Of a stretch of DNA of 64,000 bases, positions 39,331-48,023 are shown one piece after another; position 1 is the first letter of the stretch; each line of letters opens with the position of its first letter. Where the stretch lies: the NCBI GenBank assembly GCA_025060105.1, contig JANXCS010000002.1:1-64000 (forward strand), read 5' to 3'. The DNA is from Pseudothermotoga sp. GTDB taxonomy: Bacteria; Thermotogota; Thermotogae; Thermotogales; DSM-5069. The notes below the pieces were generated by a model. The model worked only from the letters and a program-made list of their open reading frames with translations, searched no databases and had not been told where the DNA came from. The position numbers and the translations under genes were made by a program.

Positions 39331-40319
39331 AGCTTTCTGACTTCGATTACCACCTTCCTGAAGAATTGATAGCACAGACTCCTGTGGAACCGCGAGACAG
39401 TTCCAGATTGATGGTTGTTCACAGAAAATCCGGTGAAATAGAACACAAAATCTTCCGTGAAATCGTCGAATATCTCTCGCCTGGCGATGCGTTGGTATTG
39501 AACAACACTAAAGTGATTCCTGCAAGATTGTTCGGTCAACTTGAGGATAAACAGATCGAAATATTACTCATAGAAAAAGTTGGAGAGAGGCTATGGAAGT
39601 GTCTAGCCAAACCAGCTAAGAAGATGAAACCAGGTGTGGTAGTACACCTGAATGCCGAAATCATAGCAAAGTGCATCGAAAGGCTCCATGAAGGACTGAG
39701 ATTGATCGAGTTCAACGTGGACGATGAGTCTATTTTGAAACTCGGTGAGGCACCAATACCTCCGTACGTTCGAGCGAAGATACCACTTGAAAGGTACCAA
39801 ACAGTCTATGCCAAGGTTGCTGGTTCCGTCGCTGCGCCCACGGCAGGTTTTCACTTCACTGAGGCTTTGCTGGAGAAAATACGTTCAATGGGTGTGAGAG
39901 TTCTCGAAGTCACTTTACATGTGAGTATCGGCACTTTTAGACCTGTCAAAACAGAGAGAATAGAGCAGCATAAGATGCACAGCGAACGTTACTTTATTCC
40001 CTTAGATGTTGTCGAAAACATAAAACATGCAAAGTCTGAAGGGAGGAAAGTCATAGCCGTGGGTACAACTGTTGTACGAACGCTCGAAACTTTCGCCAGA
40101 ACGAACATTACAGAAGGTGAGACAGACTTGTTCATATACCCACCATTCGAGTTCAAACTGGTCGATGCGTTGATCACAAACTTTCACTTACCTAGATCCA
40201 CCCTTCTGATGCTTGTGGCTGCCTTCGCAGGTTACGATTTGACAATGAACGCCTACAGAGAAGCCGTGGAGAAGAAATACAGATTCTATTCCTTTGGGGA
40301 TGCCATGTTGATCCTTTGA
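39327..40319 (+). CDS. queA: S-adenosylmethionine:tRNA ribosyltransferase-isomerase
   Basis: QueA transfers the ribosyl group of SAM to preQ1-modified tRNA, giving epoxyqueuosine, the substrate of QueH (gene at 16642). Motifs: FDYHLPEELIAQTPVEPRD, LSPGDALVLNNTKVIPARL, GSVAAPTAGFHFTEAL, THL-type LHVSIGTFRPV, and NFHLPRSTLLMLVAAFAG. 330 residues. GTG 39327 overlaps the stop of the NYN gene (GTGA) with GAGGAGG upstream. Confidence 0.96.
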   Translation: MKLSDFDYHLPEELIAQTPVEPRDSSRLMVVHRKSGEIEHKIFREIVEYLSPGDALVLNNTKVIPARLFGQLEDKQIEILLIEKVGERLWKCLAKPAKKMKPGVVVHLNAEIIAKCIERLHEGLRLIEFNVDDESILKLGEAPIPPYVRAKIPLERYQTVYAKVAGSVAAPTAGFHFTEALLEKIRSMGVRVLEVTLHVSIGTFRPVKTERIEQHKMHSERYFIPLDVVENIKHAKSEGRKVIAVGTTVVRTLETFARTNITEGETDLFIYPPFEFKLVDALITNFHLPRSTLLMLVAAFAGYDLTMNAYREAVEKKYRFYSFGDAMLIL

Positions 40320-40353
40320 AGTATAGTAATGATTGGGAGTGAAAACTTCCACG

Positions 40354-41286
40354 ATGCGGATCAGTCTCGATCTGAGAAGAGAATTTTCTAACAGGGAACT
40401 TTTTTTCAAACTCATTGAGCTCCCCACTAGGGATTTGATAGAGTTTTTAAAGAATAGCTTTCCGTATGTGAGCCTAGACGTTGAAGACGAAGAAACGGGT
40501 TTGTCACGACTCGATCGCTTGGCCAACCATGAGAGATCACTCCAAGAAGAGCTCATGGAGTCCATCGCACTGTTACGTTTAGATGAGGAAAACGAACGCA
40601 TAGTTGAATATATCGTTTACAACCTTGACGAATCCGGACGACTCTTGGTAGACAAAGCAGAAATCTGTCAAAAGTTTTGCGTTACAGAAGAAGTAGTCGA
40701 AAAGCTCATGGAATCCATTAAAGCCGTGGGACCAGATGGGCTATTCGAAGGTAAAGTTGTTGGCTTTGGAGGAAGAGCGGCGTACATACAACCAGATCTG
40801 ATCATTCAAGCAGATCTATCAATACAAGTTAAAGAATTCACCGTCTCGTTGGAAAGATCGAACAAAAAGGCTGAAAAATTTTTGGTCTATCTCAACGGAC
40901 TACTGCAACGGAGAAAAGAAATACTCATCTTTTTGGGTAACATGATTGTCAGAAAGAACGTCGATTTTCTACTCGGCAGAGTCTCGTATCCCAGCAAGAT
41001 CAAAATCGTAGACGCTGCGGAAGATCTGCAGTTACACACCTCAACAGTTTGTCGAGCAGTGTCCACTAAATACGTCAAAACACCTGTAGGAACTTTCCCT
41101 ATGCGTGCTTTTTTTGGTAGAAACGTGGAACAGCGATTCTTCTTACCTTTGCTCTGTAAGTTGCTGAAAGAGAATCCTGACAGCACCGATGAACAACTGA
41201 GGAAAATGCTCAAAAATCACGGTGTTGAGGTCAGTAGACGGACTGTGAACAAGTATAGAAACCTCATTGGAGGTTTTTCCGCGTGA
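40354..41286 (+). CDS. rpoN: Compact RNA polymerase sigma-54 factor
   Basis: About 310 residues against 430-500 in most bacteria. The C-terminal DNA-binding parts are clear: helix-turn-helix region DAAEDLQLHTSTVCRAVSTK, YVKTPVGTFPMRAFFG, and the RpoN box SRRTVNKYRN. The core-binding part is only half present (LQEELMESIALLRLDEENE; NLDESGRLLVDKAEI), then jumps to YIQPDLII. The N-terminal region I lacks the usual glutamine-rich pattern. Start uncertain: ATG 40354, GTG 40339 or TTG 40333. No enhancer-binding activator is encoded in the window. Confidence 0.87.
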   Translation: MRISLDLRREFSNRELFFKLIELPTRDLIEFLKNSFPYVSLDVEDEETGLSRLDRLANHERSLQEELMESIALLRLDEENERIVEYIVYNLDESGRLLVDKAEICQKFCVTEEVVEKLMESIKAVGPDGLFEGKVVGFGGRAAYIQPDLIIQADLSIQVKEFTVSLERSNKKAEKFLVYLNGLLQRRKEILIFLGNMIVRKNVDFLLGRVSYPSKIKIVDAAEDLQLHTSTVCRAVSTKYVKTPVGTFPMRAFFGRNVEQRFFLPLLCKLLKENPDSTDEQLRKMLKNHGVEVSRRTVNKYRNLIGGFSA

Positions 41287-41912
41287 GAGTAGCCATTTTT
41301 CTCAACGGCGAGTGTGAAGATCTCGCCTCAATTCCGCTCGATCAATACGATTTGCTCATCGCCGTCGATGGAGGCGCAAAACATTTCTTGAGAAAACATC
41401 TGATACCGCACCTGTTCATTGGAGACGGTGATTCTGTGGACGAATCTGATTTGGATGAACTGAAGGTATTGGGCTGTGAGATGTTCATTTTTCCCAAGGA
41501 GAAAGATGAGATCGATGCAGAGCTCGCGTTGAGAAAAGCGATTGAGAAGGGGGCAAGCGAAGTGGATATCTTTTGTTGGAATGGGGAAAGGTTAGATATG
41601 CTACTCGCCTTGATGTATCTGATGGCGGCTTTCAATGTCAAGATCACCGCAAAGAGTGACAAACTATTCATGGGCATCGTTTCAGGTGAGATAGAACTGG
41701 ATGCCAAACCAGGGGAAAAGTGGTCTATACTTCCCATCGCTGGAGATGCGTACGGCGTGACACTGAAAGGTTTCAAGTATGAAATCAGTCGAAAAGATAT
41801 GTTGTGGAACAGTCCTTACGGCGTGAGTAACGTATCTGTCTCGCAGAAAGTCAAGGTGACTGTCGAGCGCGGAAAGGTGGCGTATTTCAGGTGGTTGAAA
41901 GAACCATCTTGA
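41283..41912 (+). CDS. thiN: Thiamine pyrophosphokinase
   Basis: Converts thiamine to thiamine diphosphate using ATP. Motifs LLIAVDGGAKHFLR, HLFIGDGDSVDESD, FPKEKDEIDAELALRKAIEKG and WNGERLDMLLALMYL match the TPK fold; the usual T-D of the third motif is I-D. 209 residues, normal for the bacterial type. GTG 41283 overlaps the sigma-54 stop (GTGA). Confidence 0.92.
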   Translation: MRVAIFLNGECEDLASIPLDQYDLLIAVDGGAKHFLRKHLIPHLFIGDGDSVDESDLDELKVLGCEMFIFPKEKDEIDAELALRKAIEKGASEVDIFCWNGERLDMLLALMYLMAAFNVKITAKSDKLFMGIVSGEIELDAKPGEKWSILPIAGDAYGVTLKGFKYEISRKDMLWNSPYGVSNVSVSQKVKVTVERGKVAYFRWLKEPS

Positions 41913-42970
41913 TAGTTGGAATGACAGGTTCGATAGGTTTACAGGCTCTCGAGGTGATCAAAAAGCTCGGTTCTTTTCGCATACTCGCGGGTACTTATCA
42001 TACCAACCACAATCTAGCTCAAAAATTGGCGAGAGAATTTGAGATAGCGAAAATTCTCTGCACAAAGGATGACTACGATGAACTTTTTTGGTTGATGGAA
42101 CATCATCGGCCCGATGTGACGCTCGTATGTGTCCCAGGCTTTGCAAGCCTTTCAGTAACACTGAAAGCCCTTCAAACCTCAAGAAGGGTACTTTTGGCGA
42201 GCAAGGAAGCTTTGGTTTGTGGTGGTTGGCTTGTCAAAGAAGCCAAAGAGAAAAATCACTGTGAGCTGATCCCAGTCGATAGCGAACACAGTGCTTTGAT
42301 GCAAATTTACGAACCAGAAGTTGAGAAAGTACTCCTAACATCGTCTGGAGGAGCATTGAGGGACTGGGAAATCCAGGAACTGAACAGAGCAAAACCCGAA
42401 GATGTCTTGAAACACCCGGTTTGGAAAATGGGTAAAAGAATCACTGTAGATTCAGCTACCATGGTGAACAAGGGTTTTGAAGTTTTAGAAGCGTGTGAGC
42501 TGTTCCAGTTAGAAGCAAAACAAGTGGAAGTGCTCATCCATAGAGAAGGGCTCGTACACGCTATGGTGTTCCTAAAAGATGGTACTGTCAAGATGCATTT
42601 GGGATTTCCCGATATGAAAATTCCCATTGCTTATGGTCTCACGTACCCAAAAAGAAGCTTTGAAAACAAAAGCTGGCCAAACTTGATCGAAACCACTTTG
42701 AAATTTGAGTATGTAGACAGAGAGAAATATCCTGCATTTTATCTTGCGTATGAAATCGAAAAGGATTACGCCAAGAGGACTGCTTACAATGCAGCAGATG
42801 AGGTTTGTGTTGAAGCATTCCTTCAGAATCGCATTAAATTCACCCAGATAGCGAAAGTCATAGAAAAAGTCGTTGAAAGGATCGAAGCCAATCCAAGAGA
42901 TCTTGAGGATCTTAAATCCATCGATGCAGAAAGTAGAAGAATAGCGGAAGAGGTGATCGAATGTCTGTAA
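41891..42970 (+). CDS. dxr: 1-deoxy-D-xylulose 5-phosphate reductoisomerase
   Basis: First committed step of the MEP isoprenoid pathway. NADPH-binding GMTGSIGLQALEVIKK at the N-terminus, LLASKEALVCGG, metal-binding PVDSEHSALMQIYE, and LTSSGGALRDW. 359 residues, slightly short. GTG 41891 gives the expected few residues before the GxTGSIG motif; TTG 41909 (TTGA overlap with thiN) is an alternative. The order dxr-rseP-ispG places two MEP-pathway genes around a membrane protease. Confidence 0.95.
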   Translation: MVERTILIVGMTGSIGLQALEVIKKLGSFRILAGTYHTNHNLAQKLAREFEIAKILCTKDDYDELFWLMEHHRPDVTLVCVPGFASLSVTLKALQTSRRVLLASKEALVCGGWLVKEAKEKNHCELIPVDSEHSALMQIYEPEVEKVLLTSSGGALRDWEIQELNRAKPEDVLKHPVWKMGKRITVDSATMVNKGFEVLEACELFQLEAKQVEVLIHREGLVHAMVFLKDGTVKMHLGFPDMKIPIAYGLTYPKRSFENKSWPNLIETTLKFEYVDREKYPAFYLAYEIEKDYAKRTAYNAADEVCVEAFLQNRIKFTQIAKVIEKVVERIEANPRDLEDLKSIDAESRRIAEEVIECL

Positions 42971-44454
42971 TCTATTTCATCATCATATTCATGGTCGTAG
43001 TTGTTGTACATGAACTGGGTCATTTCACATTTGCCAAACTTTTCAAGGTGGATGTGCAAGAATTCGCAATTGGCTTCGGTCCAAAAATGTACCAAAAAAG
43101 GTTTAGGACCTTCAACTTCAGAATAAACGTTTTCCCCATTGGTGGATACGTGAGGTTGGCTGGTGAAGACCCATATGAAGAATCGTCGGTGGGTGCGAGG
43201 GGGTTGTATTCAAAGCCCGCCTGGCAGAGATTACTCATATTCCTCGCTGGCCCGGTTTTTTCAATACTCGCAGGTTATATGTTGTTCGTTGTGATAGTTT
43301 CTTTGTGGGGCGTGCCAGCGATCTCTGTGGCTTACGTCGAACCGAACAAGCCAGCTTATGAAGCCGGATTGAGGGAAGGAGACATCATATTGAAAATCAA
43401 TGGAAAAAGAGTGTACGATAACTACACGGTGAGCCAAACTATCAGGAAAGGATTGCCCGTCGAACTGACGGTGTTGAGGAAAGAAGGAAAGGTTGCAATA
43501 AGGGCTATTCCAAAATTGTTCGAAGAATCGCATTTTCTCTTGTTGACGGATATCACAGGAGAGGTTCAAAAGGGCTCGAGAATACAAACCATCGCCGGAA
43601 AACCAATCAGTTCAACCAATCTTTCGAGTTTGGTCGAACACTACGTATCGATCGAAACAGATGCCGGCATAATGAAAGGTTTGCTCAAGCAGTATCAGTA
43701 TGATCCTCCCAAGTATGCGCTTGGGTTCTATTTTGCAACCGTTTCGAACATTTTCAGAAAGGACTTTGGTGTGTTCAAAAAAGGCGATGCATTGCTCCGT
43801 GTAGAAGATATACAGGTGAACAACAATGTTGATCTATCGAGAATCTATCAACTTGTACTCGCTGGAAAAGATGGCATATATATGGAAGTGCAAGGTGATC
43901 GTATTGCATGGTTGAGAAATGGTTTTGAAGGTGAAGTCGAAATATCTCTGATGAGAAATGGCGAACAAATCGATATGAAAATACCTTCTTCACTGATCAA
44001 AACCGCGTTGGAAACGACCGGTTTGTTTGAACCGAAAGTGAGTAATTTGAAGTTGACGAACACTTTTGAAACGGTGACAACAGCTGTTGATCGTTGCAAC
44101 AATGCGTTGATAACGATGTACAGATCTCTCTTCGGCTTGTTCCGTGGGACTGAAAATACTGGTGTTGTTGGTCCCGTCGGCCTAGTTGCCTTCATCGGTG
44201 AAACAGCGAAGGCCGGTTTGGAACCCGTACTCACCTTAGTCGCTCTGATCACGATGAGCCTTGGTATATTCAACATGCTCCCGTTGCCAGCTTTGGACGG
44301 TGGAAGGATCGTGTTCTCCTTGATCGAAATGCTGAGTGGCAGAAGGGTGAATCCCAAATTGGAAAACTTGGTACATTTCATAGGTTTTTTGCTTCTCATA
44401 GTGCTGATGATGTTCGTCACGTTCAGTGATATAGGCAGGCTGATGGGAAGATGA
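42961..44454 (+). CDS. rseP: RseP-type site-2 membrane zinc metalloprotease
   Basis: Cleaves transmembrane helices, typically of anti-sigma factors or leftover signal peptides. Active-site [15 protein letters not shown] at about residues 15-29, C-terminal metal ligand motif [16 protein letters not shown] at about 437-452, and PDZ-type segments between ([20 protein letters not shown]). The length of 497 residues and a second PDZ-like region (about 250-340) make it longer than the common 350-450. Starts 10 bases inside the end of dxr. Confidence 0.94.
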   Translation: MSVIYFIIIFMVVVVVHELGHFTFAKLFKVDVQEFAIGFGPKMYQKRFRTFNFRINVFPIGGYVRLAGEDPYEESSVGARGLYSKPAWQRLLIFLAGPVFSILAGYMLFVVIVSLWGVPAISVAYVEPNKPAYEAGLREGDIILKINGKRVYDNYTVSQTIRKGLPVELTVLRKEGKVAIRAIPKLFEESHFLLLTDITGEVQKGSRIQTIAGKPISSTNLSSLVEHYVSIETDAGIMKGLLKQYQYDPPKYALGFYFATVSNIFRKDFGVFKKGDALLRVEDIQVNNNVDLSRIYQLVLAGKDGIYMEVQGDRIAWLRNGFEGEVEISLMRNGEQIDMKIPSSLIKTALETTGLFEPKVSNLKLTNTFETVTTAVDRCNNALITMYRSLFGLFRGTENTGVVGPVGLVAFIGETAKAGLEPVLTLVALITMSLGIFNMLPLPALDGGRIVFSLIEMLSGRRVNPKLENLVHFIGFLLLIVLMMFVTFSDIGRLMGR

Positions 44455-45491
44455 GTAAAGTGGTGAAGGTTGGTAAGATATTCATAGGTCAAGGTCATCC
44501 AATCTCGATTCAATCGATGACCAACACGAAAACTAGCGATGTCAACGCCACAGTTCATCAAATAAGGGAGCTCGCAGCGATTGGTTGCGAAATTGTCAGA
44601 GTGGCTGTACCAGATATTGAAAGTGCGAGAGCGATAAGAAAAATCAAGGAAATGCTGGATATCGATGTGCCCATCGTGGCGGATATTCACTACGATCATA
44701 AACTCGCCATAGAAGCGATCAAAAATGGGGCAGACAAAGTACGCATAAATCCAGGTAACATAGGACAAGATTGGAAGGTAAAAGAACTCGTAGAAGTGGC
44801 AAAGCAATACTCTGTTCCAATTCGAGTGGGTGCGAACAGCGGTTCTTTGAGAAAAGAATTCGAGGAAAAATACGATCGTACAACAGCACTCGCAGAATCT
44901 GCTCTGTATGAAGTAAAACTGTTAGAAAGATTCGAATTTCACGACATCGTGATTTCAGCAAAGAGCAGCGATGTTTTAGAAACGATACGAGCCAACGAAT
45001 ACATCGCTTCTAAAGTGGATTATCCACTCCACATAGGATTGACTGAAGCTGGAGTGGGAGAAACCGCGATTGTGAAATCTTCTATCGCGATAGGATATTT
45101 ACTACTGAAGGGTATAGGTAACACAATAAGGGTTTCGATCTCAGGCGATCCTTCGAGGGAAGTGATCGTTGCAAAAAAAATATTATCCTCAATCGGTTTG
45201 AGAAAATTCGGCCAGGTTATAGCCTGTCCTACGTGCGGCAGATGCGAGATAGACGTGGAAAAAATTGCAAAAACGATAGAACCAATTGTGGAAAGTACTG
45301 AATTGATCGTCGCGGTCATGGGATGTGTCGTGAACGGTATAGGTGAAGGAAGACATGCAGACGTCGGTGTGGCTGGGACCAAAGACAGTGCAGTGATATT
45401 CGAGTCTGGAAAGATCGTCAAAACCGTGTCCCACGAGTCCGTGGTTGAAGAACTATTGAACATCATCAGAAAGAAAGCAAAATCTCGATAA
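44451..45491 (+). CDS. ispG: 4-hydroxy-3-methylbut-2-en-1-yl diphosphate synthase
   Basis: IspG (GcpE) makes HMBPP from MEcPP in the MEP pathway, using a [4Fe-4S] cluster. N-terminal [22 protein letters not shown]-barrel [13 protein letters not shown] and [10 protein letters not shown], and cluster ligands in [18 protein letters not shown] plus [16 protein letters not shown]. 346 residues. ATG overlaps the rseP stop (ATGA). Last gene of the plus-strand array that began with flgM. Confidence 0.96.
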   Translation: MSKVVKVGKIFIGQGHPISIQSMTNTKTSDVNATVHQIRELAAIGCEIVRVAVPDIESARAIRKIKEMLDIDVPIVADIHYDHKLAIEAIKNGADKVRINPGNIGQDWKVKELVEVAKQYSVPIRVGANSGSLRKEFEEKYDRTTALAESALYEVKLLERFEFHDIVISAKSSDVLETIRANEYIASKVDYPLHIGLTEAGVGETAIVKSSIAIGYLLLKGIGNTIRVSISGDPSREVIVAKKILSSIGLRKFGQVIACPTCGRCEIDVEKIAKTIEPIVESTELIVAVMGCVVNGIGEGRHADVGVAGTKDSAVIFESGKIVKTVSHESVVEELLNIIRKKAKSR

Positions 45492-45529
45492 AACTTTCAT
45501 CGAATCTTTATTCTGCAAATTTACACGGG

Positions 45530-46585
45530 TCACCATTTGAGCCTGATCACACCTGTTTGACGGTCATTTTCGTTGTACCCGACCACACCGATGAAGTTGT
45601 ACCTGTTGACCACAATGAGACCCGGTGTGTAGTGCTTCAACGAAAAAGTTTGTTCGCGCGGTGCAAAGCCAGGTTGACCCCAACCACCAACTTCCCATTG
45701 CCACGATGTGTTATCAAAAGCGAAATGAGTGATCTCAACGGGCCAACTCTGAGATATGGCTGTCACAGTCAGATTCGTACCTAGTGCCGCACACCTGCAG
45801 AATCCTTGAATTTCGATCGGATTTGCCCAGCTTTGAGATACTGTAAACTGTAAAACGCCTAATCTTCCATCGTTTTCCTTCCCAATTATGAGTGCCAGCT
45901 TATCGTACCGACCGATCATCATCATGAACATCTCATAATGCGGTATGGAATAACGTTTACTCCTGGCTGCGTAAGCTGGAGCTGCCCATCCGCCAACCTC
46001 ATCGTGGCTGTATCTGCCTTCGACCCACATGCCCACTTCGACTGGTTGACTCAGCGAAGTGATGACGAATTCGTTGTTGAACTTTTCTACTCTTGCCACA
46101 CCAGGTATTTCAAAGTTCTGAAAAGTTCCACCCTTGAAAACAACATGACTGATTTGTCCATCGTTTTCACGTACGAACACCAGATAAATGTTCTCGTACC
46201 TCGCCAGCAACAACAGACACGTTCTATAATGTGGCAAAGGTAAAAACTTTGGATTTTGTACGAACTCCGGTTGGCCCCAACCACCAACTTCTGTTTTGAA
46301 AAAGCAGGTGCCATCCCACGGTGGATCGAGATTAGATCCTTTGGTTACAAATACACCAGACGGTTGATGTGGCGTGCCGGTGTTATCGATCATGAGGTAG
46401 GAAACTTCCACAGGGATGCTTCGCAAAGCACGAACTTCCAGAACAAAGTCGGTTTGCACAGAATACTGACGCGATCTGTTGTCAACCACGGTGAGCTTAA
46501 CCCAGCCATCGTTGATGAGTACCAAATTGGTACAAAGACTCATCAAACTGCACAACAAAGCTCCAAGAAATAAGCACTTCTTCAC
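45530..46585 (-). CDS. Secreted protein with three tandem internal repeats, unknown function
   Basis: 351 residues with a signal peptide (MKKCLFLGALLCSLMSLC). GTG 46585 is chosen: GGGGGG lies 9 bases upstream and it gives a standard signal peptide; an ATG at 46594 has no spacer. After an N-terminal beta domain, a unit of about 100 residues occurs three times, beginning at about residues 100, 197 and 299, each with VGGWGQP (or GGWAAP), then HY, then RY, then ENDG or ENDR. The third copy stops at the protein end. The repeats suggest a small propeller or a lectin-like trefoil. No family recognised. Convergent with ispG, divergent from the oxidoreductase cluster. Confidence 0.78.
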   Translation of the reverse strand: MKKCLFLGALLCSLMSLCTNLVLINDGWVKLTVVDNRSRQYSVQTDFVLEVRALRSIPVEVSYLMIDNTGTPHQPSGVFVTKGSNLDPPWDGTCFFKTEVGGWGQPEFVQNPKFLPLPHYRTCLLLLARYENIYLVFVRENDGQISHVVFKGGTFQNFEIPGVARVEKFNNEFVITSLSQPVEVGMWVEGRYSHDEVGGWAAPAYAARSKRYSIPHYEMFMMMIGRYDKLALIIGKENDGRLGVLQFTVSQSWANPIEIQGFCRCAALGTNLTVTAISQSWPVEITHFAFDNTSWQWEVGGWGQPGFAPREQTFSLKHYTPGLIVVNRYNFIGVVGYNENDRQTGVIRLKW

Positions 46586-46625
46586 AGTAACCATCCCCCC
46601 AGCTTTAACTAACGTATCAAAGAGA

Positions 46626-46645
46626 GATTAGAAGACGATTAGAAG
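46626..46645. repeat. Two direct repeats of GATTAGAAG
   Basis: GATTAGAAG occurs at 46626-46634 and 46637-46645, an 11-base period (one helical turn), in the region between the divergent genes. Possibly an operator for a regulator binding one face of the helix; no regulator gene is adjacent. Confidence 0.45.
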
Positions 46646-46673
46646 TGATTGTTTAGAACCATGAATATTGAAT

Positions 46674-46688
46674 TCAAGACGGTCTTGA
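46674..46688. promoter_or_regulatory. Perfect dyad, candidate operator
   Basis: TCAAGACGGTCTTGA is a perfect 7-1-7 inverted repeat. It overlaps a second palindrome, TTGAATTCAA (46668-46677), and is followed by an imperfect one, ATAATTTTC at 46688-46696 with GAAATTAT at 46708-46715. It lies about 47 bases upstream of the -35 of the plus-strand promoter, a position usual for activator or repressor sites. Confidence 0.5.
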
Positions 46689-46734
46689 TAATTTTCACTT
46701 CGGCTTGGAAATTATGTTGAAATTCTTGCGACAC

Positions 46735-46764
46735 TTGACTTCACTTGCAACACGGTGTTAGAAT
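46735..46764 (+). promoter_or_regulatory. Sigma-A-type promoter of the oxidoreductase/TRAP cluster
   Basis: TTGACT at 46735-46740 and TAGAAT at 46759-46764 with an 18-base spacer; each hexamer matches consensus at five of six positions. The predicted transcript starts near 46771, giving a leader of about 50 bases that contains the 10-base palindrome CCTTGCAAGG (46799-46808). Confidence 0.7.
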
Positions 46765-46819
46765 AAGAAAAACCATCTCTTCCAAATTTTGAAAATCCCC
46801 TTGCAAGGTAGGAGAAAGT

Positions 46820-48007
46820 GTGCACGGTTATGACGTGATAGTTGTAGGGGCTGGAATAATAGGGCTTTCAATTGCTTATCAATTGGTTAAACGAAAAAAG
46901 AAAGTCCTTGTGTTGGAACAAGGTGATATCGCTTCTGGTACCTCTGGTGCGTGCGATCATATGATATTGCTTCAGTCAAAATTACCTGGATTACCGCTGC
47001 AAATGGCTCTGGTGAGCCTTGAGATGTATAAGGCTTGGCAAGAAGAACTTGACGAGAACTTGTGGTTTGAAACGCGTGGAGGGATGATTCTCATAGACAA
47101 AGAAGAACACTTACCCCTCATGGAAGAGTTTGTGGAAAGGCAGAGAGCGATAGGTTTGAACGTATCCATACTCGACAAGAAACAGATCAAGAAAAAACAA
47201 CCGTTCGTGAGCGATCTCGTCATAGCATCAACTTTTTGCCCAGACGATTCGCAAGTAGATCCCTTCTCAGTGCTGAAAGCTCTGTTGAAAGCTGGCATGA
47301 ACTTAGGGCTAGAAGTTAGAAAATTTTCAAAAGTTATTGAAATAAAAAGAAAATCTGATTGTTGGGAAGTACGTACTCAAGACGGTGGCGAGTACTTCTC
47401 TGAGGTTTTGGTATGTGCTGCTGGAGTTTGGTCACGGGAGATCTGTGAACTAATCGGACTCAGTATACCTATCAAACCAAAACGTGGCCAAATTTTGGTC
47501 ACTGAACCAACTCATCCGATCGGAGAAACGGATGTGTGGGATTCAGACTATATAATCGCCAAACATGTGGCTCATCTTCAAAAAGACGAAACAGCCAAGA
47601 AATTGGGGTTCGGCTTTGCTATGTCGAAAACACACACCAATAACTACCTGATCGGTAGCACACGAGAATACGTTGGTTTTGATAGATCGACAAGCTTAGA
47701 AGCACTCGTTGTGATCTCGAAAAGGTTGGTTGAGCTTTTTCCTGTTTTTAAAAACATAAGAATCATAAGAAGTTTTGCTGGTTTGCGACCCGCTTCGGAA
47801 GACGGAAAGTACATCATAGGTGAAGATCCAAAGAATCCTGGTTTCTTTGTTGCAACCGGCCACGAGGGTGATGGTATCGCGCTGGCTCCAATAACTGGAA
47901 TGCTCATCACCCAGCTAGTGTGTGGTGAGGAAACCATTCTTCCCATAGAAGAGCTCAGTCCGTCGAGGTTTAGAGAAGTTAAAGCCGAGAAGCAATCAAC
48001 CTTCTAA
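46820..48007 (+). CDS. FAD-dependent DAO-family amine/amino acid oxidoreductase (beta-type subunit)
   Basis: 395 residues: N-terminal FAD motif VIVVGAGIIGLSIAYQL, VLEQGDIASGTSGA, and C-terminal SFAGLRPASEDGKYIIGE with the flavin-contacting FVATGHEGDGIALAP. This is the D-amino acid oxidase/glycine oxidase/sarcosine oxidase beta superfamily. With the 2Fe-2S/FAD protein at 51680 and the BFD-like protein at 53658 it resembles multi-subunit dehydrogenases such as HcnABC, octopine/nopaline dehydrogenase and dye-linked proline dehydrogenase, where this type of subunit oxidises a secondary amine or amino acid. Start GTG 46820 after GGTAGGAG. The substrate is not known. Confidence 0.88.
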   Translation: MHGYDVIVVGAGIIGLSIAYQLVKRKKKVLVLEQGDIASGTSGACDHMILLQSKLPGLPLQMALVSLEMYKAWQEELDENLWFETRGGMILIDKEEHLPLMEEFVERQRAIGLNVSILDKKQIKKKQPFVSDLVIASTFCPDDSQVDPFSVLKALLKAGMNLGLEVRKFSKVIEIKRKSDCWEVRTQDGGEYFSEVLVCAAGVWSREICELIGLSIPIKPKRGQILVTEPTHPIGETDVWDSDYIIAKHVAHLQKDETAKKLGFGFAMSKTHTNNYLIGSTREYVGFDRSTSLEALVVISKRLVELFPVFKNIRIIRSFAGLRPASEDGKYIIGEDPKNPGFFVATGHEGDGIALAPITGMLITQLVCGEETILPIEELSPSRFREVKAEKQSTF

Positions 48008-48023
48008 AGAGGGGGGATTTTTG

